DNA from: Peptoniphilus_A hominis
GTDB lineage: Bacteria; Bacillota; Clostridia; Tissierellales; Peptoniphilaceae
Assembly (NCBI RefSeq): GCF_040096015.1
Contig: NZ_JBBMFO010000001.1
Span: 218,331-282,330, forward strand
DNA: 64,000 nt
Direction of reading: 5' to 3'
The notes under the pieces are model-generated. The model searched no databases and was not told the origin of the DNA. It saw nothing but the letters and a program-made list of their open reading frames with translations. Position 1 is the stretch's first letter, and each line of letters starts with the position of its first letter. The position numbers and the translations under genes are program-made. Positions 1 through 8,587 of the stretch are shown piece by piece.

Positions 1-1086
1 TTCAATTGTTTGTGGCATTACACCATCATCTGCGGCTACAACAAGCACAGCAATATCCGTAGTTTGAGCTCCTCTAAGTCTCATAGAAGTAAAGGCTTCG
101 TGACCAGGAGTATCAAGGAAAGTAATTTTCTTTCCAGCTAAATTAACTGTGTAAGCTCCTATGTGTTGAGTAATCCCACCAGCTTCTGATTGTGTTACAT
201 GAGTCTTCTTGATTGAATCAAGAAGAGAAGTCTTGCCGTGGTCAACGTGGCCCATTACTGTAACTACAGGTGGTCTAGTCTTTAGGTCTCTTTCTTTATC
301 TTTTTTTAGAAGACCATATTCTTCTTCAATTGATTCGTCTAGCTTTGGCTCTTCAATGTCTATTTCAACACCTAATTCATCAGCTAATAAAATACAAGTG
401 TCTTCATCAATGCTTTGATTTTGATTAGCCATAACTCCAAGGCCTATTAATTTTGTAATTACTGTAGACACAGATACTCCAAGTTGATCTGCAAAATCTT
501 TAACTGTAATTGGTGCAATCACTGTTATAGGATCATCTCCTCTATTTTCTTCCTCTGTTTTGTGTCTTGATTTAACTTTTTTCTTTGGCTTTTTCTTAGT
601 TAAATCTCTGTTGTAGGAGTTGTTATTTTCCCTTTTATTATCTTTTTTATTTTTAAATCTATTTTTTCTATTGTTGTTAAAATCCTCATCTTCAAAAGAT
701 TCTTCTTTTTTGTTGTTGTGATTTTTATTGTGTTTATGATTTTCTGTTTTTCTTTCATCAAAAAATTTCTTATCAGAATCTTCTTGAGGTTTTTTATCTT
801 TAGAAGTTTTAACTCTATTAGGTTTTTCTTGCTTTTCTTTTTTATTTTTAGCAACTTCACTTTTTGCTTTTACATCTCTACTATTTTTAGAATTATCATT
901 CTTTACAGGAGATTCATTCTTAGAAGAACTTTTTTTGTATAATTTTCTTATTCTTTCTTCATCAGCACTTTCTAAAGTTGACATGTGGTTTTTTACAGGT
1001 ATTTCCATTTCATTTAATTTTAAAATTAATTCTTTACTTGTAATACCAATTTCCTTTGCCAACGCGTGCACTCTTATTTTTGACAA
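1..1086 (-). CDS. infB: Translation initiation factor IF-2, N-terminal part (cut by window edge)
   Basis: GTPase that brings initiator fMet-tRNA to the 30S subunit. 362 residues are visible and the frame stays open to base 1, so the C-terminal part lies outside. The start is a TTG at 1086, eight bases after a strong GGAGGTG; the protein begins MSKIRVHALAKEIG, the typical IF2 N-terminal domain. A long Lys/Asn/Glu-rich linker follows, then the second IF2_N domain, then the G domain with VMGHVDHGKTS near residue 278 and DTPGHEAF. The gene is last in rimP-nusA-rnpM-infB. The ylxQ (L7Ae-like) gene usual between ylxR and infB in Bacilli is absent: the gap is 24 nt. Confidence 0.97.
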   Translation of the reverse strand, partial: MSKIRVHALAKEIGITSKELILKLNEMEIPVKNHMSTLESADEERIRKLYKKSSSKNESPVKNDNSKNSRDVKAKSEVAKNKKEKQEKPNRVKTSKDKKPQEDSDKKFFDERKTENHKHNKNHNNKKEESFEDEDFNNNRKNRFKNKKDNKRENNNSYNRDLTKKKPKKKVKSRHKTEEENRGDDPITVIAPITVKDFADQLGVSVSTVITKLIGLGVMANQNQSIDEDTCILLADELGVEIDIEEPKLDESIEEEYGLLKKDKERDLKTRPPVVTVMGHVDHGKTSLLDSIKKTHVTQSEAGGITQHIGAYTVNLAGKKITFLDTPGHEAFTSMRLRGAQTTDIAVLVVAADDGVMPQTIE

Positions 1087-1110
1087 ATTGAACACCTCCT
1101 CAAAAGAAGC

Positions 1111-1374
1111 TTAATCCACAGAATTCATTAGTTTCTCATATATTTCCTCACTAATTTCTGTCGTAAATGCCCTATTTAGGGCCTTTGACTTTATCGCTTT
1201 TTCCAAACAACTCTTGTCATTACATAAATAAGCTCCTCTTCCATTTGCCTTTCCCGTTTTATCAATAAAGATTTCATCTTCCTTGTTTTTAACAACTCTG
1301 ATTAAATCTTTTTTTGGTTTTTGTTCCCTACAACCTATACAAGTACGCATAGGTATTTTCCTAATTTTAGTCAT
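1111..1374 (-). CDS. rnpM: YlxR/RnpM family RNA-binding protein (DUF448)
   Basis: Small basic protein of 87 residues with the family signature: the PMRTCIGCREQKPK motif near the N-terminus and GRGAYLC in the middle. Homologues in Bacillus have been described as an RNase P modulator and as a nucleoid- or RNA-binding protein; which applies here is inference. It lies between nusA and infB in the translation/transcription operon, with ATG start and GGAG RBS. The usual partner ylxQ is missing from the operon. Confidence 0.93.
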   Translation of the reverse strand: MTKIRKIPMRTCIGCREQKPKKDLIRVVKNKEDEIFIDKTGKANGRGAYLCNDKSCLEKAIKSKALNRAFTTEISEEIYEKLMNSVD

Positions 1375-1401
1375 TTTTTACTCCGTTAAATTAAGAATTT
1401 T

Positions 1402-2682
1402 TTAATCTTCCTTTTCTTCTTCAGCTTCTTCAGATTCTTCACTATTATTTCTAGAAGATTCTACTTCTAAATCATCCTTCGCATCAATATCTAAATCATT
1501 ATCTTGAGAAACTTCTTCACTCTTAACTTCATCAGAGTTTTCTAAAGTTATATCATCTTCAGCTTCAAGATCATCAGATACTTCTTTCTTTGCACTTTCA
1601 AATTCTTCAGCTAATTCTTCTTCAGTGATTCCCCTGTCTTCAAGATAATCTTCAAACTGTTCCTTAGACTTAATATCAATTTTCCATCCTGTTAGCTTTG
1701 CTGCAAGTCTAACATTTTGTCCCTCTTTACCTATTGCAAGAGACAATTGATAATCTGGCACTATAGCCAAAGCAGATTTTTCAGCTTCATTTACAAAAAC
1801 TTTTTCTACCTTAGATGGACTTAATGAGTTTGCAATAAATTTGTCCATTTCCTTTTCGTAAATAACAATGTCAATTTTTTCATTGTGTATTTCATCTACA
1901 ATTGCATTTACTCTTTGACCCTTGTATCCAACACAAGCTCCTAGTGGGTCTACTTCAGGATCTCTTGAAAATACAGCAATCTTTGTCCTTGATCCAGCTT
2001 CTCTAGAAATAGAATAAATTTCAACAATTCCTTCACTTACTTCAGGCACTTCTAATTCAAAGAGTCTCTTTATTAAATCAGGATGTGACCTTGAAAGGAC
2101 AATTTGTGGACCCTTTGTAGACTTTTCAACAGATAAAATTAACATCTTGTATCTGTCGCCATGGTCGTATCTTTCATTACTTATTTGCTCACTATAGGGC
2201 AAAATTGCTTCAGTAGTTCCTAGATCAACATATACATTATTGTAAGCCTTTCTTTGAACTACTCCCGTAATTATTTCCTTTTCTCTTTCAACATATTCGT
2301 CAAATACAATATCTCTCTCAGCGTCTTTTATTCTTTGAATAACTACTTGTTTAGCTGTTTGAGCAGCAATTCTTCCAAAGTTTTTTGGATGTATTTCTAA
2401 ATTATATACATCTCCAACTTCATAGCTTGGGTCAATCTTTTTTGCTTCTTCAAGGGATATTTGAAGTTGATCGTCTTCTACTTCATTAACAACATCCTTA
2501 GATGCAAAAAGTTTTATCTCTCCAGTTTCTCTATTCATGTTAACAACAACATTTTGAGATGTACCGTAATTTTTTCTATAACTAGAAACTAAAGCTGATT
2601 CCAAAGCCTCGAAGACAATTTCTTTTGAAATCCCTTTTTCCTTTTCGATTTCATTCAAAGCGTCTATAAACTCTTGGTTCAT
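1402..2682 (-). CDS. nusA: Transcription termination/antitermination factor NusA
   Basis: RNA polymerase-associated factor acting on pausing, termination and antitermination. The 426 residues contain the N-terminal RNAP-binding domain (about 1-125), an S1 domain (about 135-200, GVVQRKAYNNVYVDLG) and two KH domains (DPLGACVGYKGQRV; SLAIGKEGQNVRLAA). From about residue 350 there is a very acidic Glu/Asp/Ser-rich tail with no recognisable fold, in place of the acidic repeats of Proteobacteria. ATG start with GGAGG six bases upstream. It follows rimP by 11 nt and is probably subject to the leader hairpin upstream of rimP. Confidence 0.97.
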   Translation of the reverse strand: MNQEFIDALNEIEKEKGISKEIVFEALESALVSSYRKNYGTSQNVVVNMNRETGEIKLFASKDVVNEVEDDQLQISLEEAKKIDPSYEVGDVYNLEIHPKNFGRIAAQTAKQVVIQRIKDAERDIVFDEYVEREKEIITGVVQRKAYNNVYVDLGTTEAILPYSEQISNERYDHGDRYKMLILSVEKSTKGPQIVLSRSHPDLIKRLFELEVPEVSEGIVEIYSISREAGSRTKIAVFSRDPEVDPLGACVGYKGQRVNAIVDEIHNEKIDIVIYEKEMDKFIANSLSPSKVEKVFVNEAEKSALAIVPDYQLSLAIGKEGQNVRLAAKLTGWKIDIKSKEQFEDYLEDRGITEEELAEEFESAKKEVSDDLEAEDDITLENSDEVKSEEVSQDNDLDIDAKDDLEVESSRNNSEESEEAEEEKED

Positions 2683-2693
2683 TTATTCCTCCA

Positions 2694-3155
2694 TTAAAAT
2701 TTAATAGTTTGTTTCATAGATGAAATTGATTTAATAGGAATTTTTAATTCTTCACCATCAATGTTACAATACACAAATTCATCATCATATTTGTCTAAAA
2801 CAAAACTAAATTCTTTTTTTCCGTCAATTGGTGCATAAAGTTTAAGGTCAACTTCCTTGCCAACATTTCTTCTATAGTCATCTTTTGTTTTTAAAGGTCT
2901 ATCAAGTCCTGGCGAAGAAATTTCAAGATAATATGGATTTTTTAAAATGTCAAGATCGTCTAATTTCTTTTCTAAATTTCTACTCATTTCTGTGCAGTCA
3001 TCAAGATCAATTCCTTCTTTTTTATAAATAAAAATCGAAAGAAGATCGTGCTTTGATCCATTTTGAAATTCTATGTCTACAATTTCGTAGCCAAGTTCTT
3101 CTGCTACCTCTTCAGCTAGTGGGTAAATCTCTTTTTTTAATTCTTTTTTATTCAC
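2694..3155 (-). CDS. rimP: Ribosome maturation factor RimP
   Basis: Assembly factor for the 30S subunit, first gene of rimP-nusA-rnpM-infB. 153 residues, normal length. It shows the N-terminal alpha/beta domain (LGYEIVDIEF), the LEISSPGLDRPLK motif and the C-terminal SH3-like domain. The start is GTG at 3155 with GAGGTG seven bases upstream. The upstream leader carries its own promoter and a terminator-type hairpin, listed separately. Confidence 0.95.
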   Translation of the reverse strand: MNKKELKKEIYPLAEEVAEELGYEIVDIEFQNGSKHDLLSIFIYKKEGIDLDDCTEMSRNLEKKLDDLDILKNPYYLEISSPGLDRPLKTKDDYRRNVGKEVDLKLYAPIDGKKEFSFVLDKYDDEFVYCNIDGEELKIPIKSISSMKQTIKF

Positions 3156-3178
3156 TTAACACCTCACTACTAAAAAAC

Positions 3179-3202
3179 AAAGAGTGGGCTAACCCACTCT
3201 TT
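3179..3202 (-). terminator. Intrinsic terminator or attenuator in the rimP-nusA leader
   Basis: Ten-base-pair stem AAAGAGTGGG / CCCACTCTTT with a four-base loop, followed on the minus strand by GTTTTTT. It lies downstream of polC and also downstream of the promoter at 3227-3254, so it would sit in the leader of rimP-nusA. It may both end polC transcription and attenuate the next operon. Confidence 0.85.
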
Positions 3203-3226
3203 ACACTAAAATACCTTTCTTATTAA

Positions 3227-3254
3227 ATTATAACATAAATTAGTAGAATTACAA
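3227..3254 (-). promoter_or_regulatory. Promoter for rimP-nusA-rnpM-infB
   Basis: On the minus strand, TTGTAA (3249-3254), a 16-base spacer and TATAAT (3227-3232). Predicted transcription start is near 3220, about 65 nt before the rimP GTG and just upstream of the leader hairpin. It lies in the polC-rimP gap. Confidence 0.7.
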
Positions 3255-3285
3255 CTTATTACAAAAATTAGTTAATCTATAAGTT

Positions 3286-6200
3286 TTAAAAATTAAATAG
3301 AGAAATTTGATTTGTCTCATCAAGATCAATTAACATTCCATTTTTTTGTAAAATTGTAATTACTGAGTTGCCAGCCTTAGTCCTCCTAGAAAAGTCTTCT
3401 ATGGATAAAAACTTTGACTTCAGAGCTTCTGCTTCAATGCTATTAGCACAGTTCTCACCAATGCCTGGTATTGCCCTTAGTGGCATTCTTATCTTTTTAT
3501 CTTCTATAGTAAACTTGGATGCCTTTGATTTATATAGATCAGCTGGTAAAAATTCAAAGCCTCTTGCGTACATCTCAAGAGCAACTTCAGACACTCTTAT
3601 TTCTCCCTTGTCCTTTGCAGTTGGGTTTTGAATTTCCCTTAAAATTTTTATTCTATTATTTAAAAAACTTGGTCCTTCAATAATATTTTCTCCATTAAAG
3701 TCATTTAATTTAATAGTGAAATAGGTTGCATAAAAGGCAAGAGGATAATTTAATTTATAGTAAGCTATTCTAAAGGAGAGCATTACATAGGCAACGGCAT
3801 GAGCCTTAGGGAACATGTACTTAATTTTTTTACAAGAATCAATATACCATTCAGGCAAATCTAAATTCTTCATTATCTTTTCTTGTTCTTCAGTAAGCCC
3901 CTTTCCTTTTCTAACTTTTTCCATGGTGTCAAAGGCCATTTTATTTTCTGCACCTGCATTTATTAGATAAACCATAATGTCTTCTCTTGTTGCAATAACA
4001 TCTTTAAGTTCGGCTCTTCCTGAGTCTACAAGCTCTTGGGCATTTGAAATCCATACATCAGTGCCATGTGATAGTCCAGAAATTCTTACTAAGTCAGCAA
4101 AATTCTTTGGCTTTGTTTCCTTTAGCATAGAAATTACAAAAGATGTACCAAATTCTGGTATGCCCAGAGTTCCTGTTTCGCAAGAAAAAATTTCTTCATC
4201 CATGTTAAAAATTTCTGCACTATTAAATATGGATAGAGTCTTTTCATCGTCTAGTCTAATTTCATTTGAATCAAGTCCAGTGAAGTCTTCAAGCATTTTA
4301 ATAATAGTAGGACCATCGTGACCAAGTATATCTAGCTTTAAAATCTTTCCATGAATAAAGTTATAGTCAAAGTGAGTTGTAATTACTCCTGATGTTGCAT
4401 CATCTGCCGGATACTGAATTGGCGTGAAGTCAAAAATACTTTTGCTCTTAGGCACAATCATAACGCCGCCTGGATGTTGTCCGCTAGTTCTTTTTCCGTC
4501 AGTTATTTCCTTTGCCAGTCTATCTATTTCAACAGGCGAAATATTTTTGCCTTCAAAGTATTTTTTTACATAGCCATAGGCGGTTTTCTCTGCAATTTTT
4601 CCAATAGTTCCTGCCCTAAATACATAGCCCTCACCAAATAATTCTTCTGTGTATTTATGTGCTTGAGGTTGATATTCACCAGCGAAGTTTAAATCAATAT
4701 CTGGTTCCTTGTCTCCATAAAAACCTAAAAATACTTCGAAAGGAATGTTGTGGCCATCTTTTCTCATTGGACTTCCACATTTAGGACAAACTTTATCTGG
4801 CATGTCAACACCAGAACCGTAAGTTAAATCTTTTGTAAACTCTGAGTGTTTACAATTTGGACAGATATAATGTGGTGGAAGTGGATTTACCTCTGTTATG
4901 CCAGACATTGTTGCAACAAAGGACGACCCAACAGAACCCCTGGAGCCAACTAAAAATCCATCGTCATTAGATTTTTTTACAAGCTTTTGAGCAATTATAT
5001 AAAGTACTGAATATCCATTTGAAATTATAGATTTAAGTTCCTTTTCCAATCTCTCTTCAACAATCTCCGGGAGCTTATCACCATAAATTTCGTGAGCCTT
5101 TTTATAAGTCATTTCTCTTAGACTTTCGTCAGAACCCTCTATTACTGGTGGATATTTGCCATCGGGAATTGGTTTAATGGCATTTATTTCATCCTTTAAC
5201 TTATTTGTATTTTTAACTACAACTTCATAAGCTTTTTCTTCACCAAGATAAGAAAATTCATTAAGCATTTCTTCTGTAGTTTTAAAATAAAATTTTTGCT
5301 CGCGACTAGCTCTAGGATCAGGCCTACCTGGTTTTCCATTTAAAACAATTCGCCTTAAAATATCTTCTGACTCTTCAAGATAATAAGTGTCTGAATCAGC
5401 AATAACTGGAATTTCTAATTTTTCTCCAAGCCACAAGATTTTTTTATTTATTTCTCTAATGTCTTCTATACTGAATTTTCCATCTTCAATTGCCATTATA
5501 TTATCGCTTGCTGGTTGAATCTCCAAGAAGTCATAGTATTTTGCAATTTCTAGAAGTTCATCATCAGGGCACATTCTATAAACTGCATCGAAAAGTTCCG
5601 AGCTGGCATTGCCTGAGCCCACTAAAATTCCTTCCCTATATTTATCCAATAGACTTCGAGGAACTTTTGCAGTAAAATTATAAAATTGCATATGAGATGC
5701 AGATATCAGTTTGTATAAATTTTTTAGCCCAACTTCATCCTTAGCAATTAATAAGAGGGAACTTTCAAACAATCGTTTAGAATCTATGTTTATGATTGCA
5801 TGGTTAAGATTGTCAAAATTAAATTCCTTATCCCTTTTAAATCTTTCAATTAATTTTATAAACATGGCAGCAGTAGCTTCAGCATCATTTACTGCCCTGT
5901 GAGCTCCAACAAGAGAAATTCCAAGATTTTTACAAAGAGTTCCCAAGTTAAATCTCTTCATGTCAGTCATAAGGGCTCTTGCCAAGACTAGGGTATCTAA
6001 GATTAGGTGCTTAAATTCTAAATTATTATTTGCATATTCCCTTCTTATAAAGGAAATATCGAATTTTGCATTATGGGCAACTAAGACAGAGTCCTTTGCA
6101 AATTCGTAAAATTTTGGGATTACTTCTTCGATTGTAGGTTCATTTTCCACCTTCGCATTGCTAATGCCAGTAAGTTCAACAACAACTTGGGGAATTTCTC

Positions 6201-7527
6201 TTTCTGGATTAATTAATTGTGAAAATCTATCTACAATTGTTCCATCAACAATTTTTACTGCACCAATTTCTGTAATTTTATCATTTCTAGAAGATAGTCC
6301 AGTAGTTTCTATATCGAAGACGACATAAGAATTATAATTTTTATTAGGATCATAATTTGTAACGATTTTTTCTTTGTCGTCAACAAAATTTATATCTGTG
6401 CCATATAAAATTTTAAGTCCAGTAGCTTCTCCTGCTTCCATTGCTTCTGGAAATCCCTGAACATCATTTGTGTCAGCTATAGCTAGTGCATCGTGACCCC
6501 ATAGTTTTGCTCTTTTTGCAAAATCAGTAAAGGAAGTTACACCAGACATTTGTGACATTTTTGAGTGAATTCTAAATTCCGTTCTCTTTTCCTTGGAGTA
6601 ATCCATGCGAATTACTTTGTCTCTTTTTTCAATGTATCTTATCATAAGAGTCTCACATTTTGAAAAACTATCATAATTTACATTTCCAGTTATTAAAACA
6701 TGATCGCCTCTTTTGAAACTTTCCAAAAATTCTTCAGTTTTTTCTGGTTTTAAAAATATTTTGGCAAGTGTTGAAGAAGTATAGTCTGTTACAGATAGGG
6801 AAACTAAAAAATTCCCAGATTTTATTTCTCGACTATCAATGTTAAAGATATCAACTTCCACAGTGACCTTTTGTGAATTGACATTTATATCAATGAGCCT
6901 TTGAGTATTATCAATATCTTTTTTTCCATAAGAATTTACTTTTTTCGCTTTGCTTTCCTTTATTTTATTTTCTGCCTTAGTCTTAATTTCCAATTCATGC
7001 TTTGCAGAAATCACTTCTTCTGCTTCGTCGATTTGCGAAATAAAGGACTCAATATTGTCATCTTCTACTATTTCTTTTACAAAGTCAAAGTCAATTTTAT
7101 AGTAGCCAAATACTTTTAGTTCCTCTTCCAAATAATGACCAAAGCCATTTTTTGTTAGAGTGTAATAAGCTTCTTCACTTGGAAGTACTATTTCAATTTT
7201 ATTTTTTTCTTTATTAATTTCAATTTCTTCAATCCAAATTTTTGAAGATGGATTGTACTTTAGTATTTCCGCACAAATTAAATCATCTTCACTTTTGTAG
7301 AGAGAAGATGACTTGAATTCAATATAAATTTTATATTCTTCTAAATTTTTTGAAAAAATCTCTTTAATTTTTTTCTTTAAATTTGTATCTAAATCTTCTT
7401 TAGAAGTTATTACAAAAAATACCTCGCCACTATTCTTATTTCTCTTAATAGAATCAATGGAAATATCATCTGAAACTTCTAAAGATGTGATTTCTAATTT
7501 TTTAAAAATATTTTTTAATAAAAGCAA
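3286..7527 (-). CDS. polC: DNA polymerase III alpha subunit, PolC type
   Basis: Replicative polymerase of low-GC Gram-positives, 1413 residues (Bacillus PolC is about 1437). Order: N-terminal domain; OB fold (about 220-310); PHP domain split by a DEDD 3'-5' exonuclease (VFDIETTGL, HNAKFDISF, HRAVNDAEA); polymerase core with GSRGSVGSS, a zinc-binding CPNC/CPKC insert, PDIDLNFAGEYQ and SGQHPGGVMIVP; C-terminal helix-hairpin-helix. Odd: residues that normally hold PHP metals are replaced. HLH is R319-I-H321, the DH of TDHAVVQ is D352-T353, and GDVHYL is SDTYYL (Tyr715). The start is TTG at 7527 after GGGTGA; no ATG fits. It lies 4 nt downstream of ispG. Confidence 0.98.
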   Translation of the reverse strand: MLLLKNIFKKLEITSLEVSDDISIDSIKRNKNSGEVFFVITSKEDLDTNLKKKIKEIFSKNLEEYKIYIEFKSSSLYKSEDDLICAEILKYNPSSKIWIEEIEINKEKNKIEIVLPSEEAYYTLTKNGFGHYLEEELKVFGYYKIDFDFVKEIVEDDNIESFISQIDEAEEVISAKHELEIKTKAENKIKESKAKKVNSYGKKDIDNTQRLIDINVNSQKVTVEVDIFNIDSREIKSGNFLVSLSVTDYTSSTLAKIFLKPEKTEEFLESFKRGDHVLITGNVNYDSFSKCETLMIRYIEKRDKVIRMDYSKEKRTEFRIHSKMSQMSGVTSFTDFAKRAKLWGHDALAIADTNDVQGFPEAMEAGEATGLKILYGTDINFVDDKEKIVTNYDPNKNYNSYVVFDIETTGLSSRNDKITEIGAVKIVDGTIVDRFSQLINPEREIPQVVVELTGISNAKVENEPTIEEVIPKFYEFAKDSVLVAHNAKFDISFIRREYANNNLEFKHLILDTLVLARALMTDMKRFNLGTLCKNLGISLVGAHRAVNDAEATAAMFIKLIERFKRDKEFNFDNLNHAIINIDSKRLFESSLLLIAKDEVGLKNLYKLISASHMQFYNFTAKVPRSLLDKYREGILVGSGNASSELFDAVYRMCPDDELLEIAKYYDFLEIQPASDNIMAIEDGKFSIEDIREINKKILWLGEKLEIPVIADSDTYYLEESEDILRRIVLNGKPGRPDPRASREQKFYFKTTEEMLNEFSYLGEEKAYEVVVKNTNKLKDEINAIKPIPDGKYPPVIEGSDESLREMTYKKAHEIYGDKLPEIVEERLEKELKSIISNGYSVLYIIAQKLVKKSNDDGFLVGSRGSVGSSFVATMSGITEVNPLPPHYICPNCKHSEFTKDLTYGSGVDMPDKVCPKCGSPMRKDGHNIPFEVFLGFYGDKEPDIDLNFAGEYQPQAHKYTEELFGEGYVFRAGTIGKIAEKTAYGYVKKYFEGKNISPVEIDRLAKEITDGKRTSGQHPGGVMIVPKSKSIFDFTPIQYPADDATSGVITTHFDYNFIHGKILKLDILGHDGPTIIKMLEDFTGLDSNEIRLDDEKTLSIFNSAEIFNMDEEIFSCETGTLGIPEFGTSFVISMLKETKPKNFADLVRISGLSHGTDVWISNAQELVDSGRAELKDVIATREDIMVYLINAGAENKMAFDTMEKVRKGKGLTEEQEKIMKNLDLPEWYIDSCKKIKYMFPKAHAVAYVMLSFRIAYYKLNYPLAFYATYFTIKLNDFNGENIIEGPSFLNNRIKILREIQNPTAKDKGEIRVSEVALEMYARGFEFLPADLYKSKASKFTIEDKKIRMPLRAIPGIGENCANSIEAEALKSKFLSIEDFSRRTKAGNSVITILQKNGMLIDLDETNQISLFNF

Positions 7528-7531
7528 ATTT

Positions 7532-8587
7532 TCACCCGATTTTTTCTATTTCTGATAAAAGTTCACTTAAAAGTTTTTCTTCAGGAACTTTTTTTACGAT
7601 TTCGCCCTTTTTAAAAATAAGTCCATTTCCATTTCCACAGGCAATTCCAATGTCTGCTTCTCTAGCTTCGCCTGGACCATTTACTGCACAGCCCATTATG
7701 GCTACTTTTAAATTCTTATCCATTGCGTAAAGTCTGTCTTCAACATTTTTTACAATTTCAATTAAATCCACCTTGGTTCTGGCACAAGTAGGACAAGAAA
7801 TTAAATCTATTCCCTCTCTTCTGAGGTCTAGTGCCTTTAAAATGTCTTTTCCAGCTATGACTTCATCCAATGGATCTGATGTTAGAGAAACTCTTATTGT
7901 GTCGCCAATTCCTTCGGCTAAAAGAGTTCCTATTCCAATTGCAGACTTAACAACGCCCTTCTTTGGTGTGCCTGCTTCAGTGACACCAAGATGAAGTGGA
8001 TAATTTGACATCTCAGAAAATTTTCTATAACTTTCTATTGTCAAGTTTACACTTGATGCTTTAAGAGAGACAGCAATATCGTAAAAATTATTTTTTTCAA
8101 GAATTTCCACTTCTTCCATGGCACTAAGACATATTGAAGATGCATTTACCCCCTTAAACTTATCTAAAAACTCCTCTTTTATAGAACCAGAATTCACGCC
8201 AACTCTTATGGGGATGTTATAAAACTTACAAGCTTCTATTACTTCTTTTATCTTCCATGAGTCGCCAATGTTTCCTGGGTTTAATCTTATGGCATCACTT
8301 TCATTTTCAGCTGCAGCTAGAGCCAGTTTATAATCAAATTGAATGTCAGAAATTATTGGAATTTTTATCTCCTTTTTTATCTCTCTAAGTGCGGCTGCAT
8401 CATCTAAATCATTTACAGCCACTCTAATAATGTCGCAGCCAGCTTCTTCTAATTTTTTTATTTGTGAAACAGTGGATTTTACATCCTTCGTATTGGTGTT
8501 AGTCATTGATTGGATTGAAATAAAAGAATCTCCTCCAACTGGCACCTTGCCAACATAAATTTTCTTTGTCTCTTTTCTCTTTATCAT
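7532..8587 (-). CDS. ispG: 4-hydroxy-3-methylbut-2-enyl diphosphate synthase (IspG/GcpE)
   Basis: Fe-S enzyme of the MEP isoprenoid pathway that converts MEcPP to HMBPP. 351 residues, the short bacterial form. TIM-barrel start (IQSMTNTNTKD) and C-terminal [4Fe-4S] domain with SCPTCARTKVDL and GCAVNGPGEAREADIG supplying the cysteines. The ATG overlaps the rseP stop by 4 nt (ATGA), so the two are translationally coupled. ispD and ispF of the same pathway are at 20-21 kb; dxr is not next to it. Confidence 0.97.
   Translation of the reverse strand: MIKRKETKKIYVGKVPVGGDSFISIQSMTNTNTKDVKSTVSQIKKLEEAGCDIIRVAVNDLDDAAALREIKKEIKIPIISDIQFDYKLALAAAENESDAIRLNPGNIGDSWKIKEVIEACKFYNIPIRVGVNSGSIKEEFLDKFKGVNASSICLSAMEEVEILEKNNFYDIAVSLKASSVNLTIESYRKFSEMSNYPLHLGVTEAGTPKKGVVKSAIGIGTLLAEGIGDTIRVSLTSDPLDEVIAGKDILKALDLRREGIDLISCPTCARTKVDLIEIVKNVEDRLYAMDKNLKVAIMGCAVNGPGEAREADIGIACGNGNGLIFKKGEIVKKVPEEKLLSELLSEIEKIG

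Noticed and set aside
600..942. Open frames on both strands inside infB
   Set aside because: They are out-of-frame shadows of the Lys/Asn-rich linker of IF-2, whose own frame is continuous from 1086 to 1.
3368..7119. Several plus-strand open frames across polC
   Set aside because: Antisense shadows of a fully conserved PolC reading frame with no RBS or family similarity.
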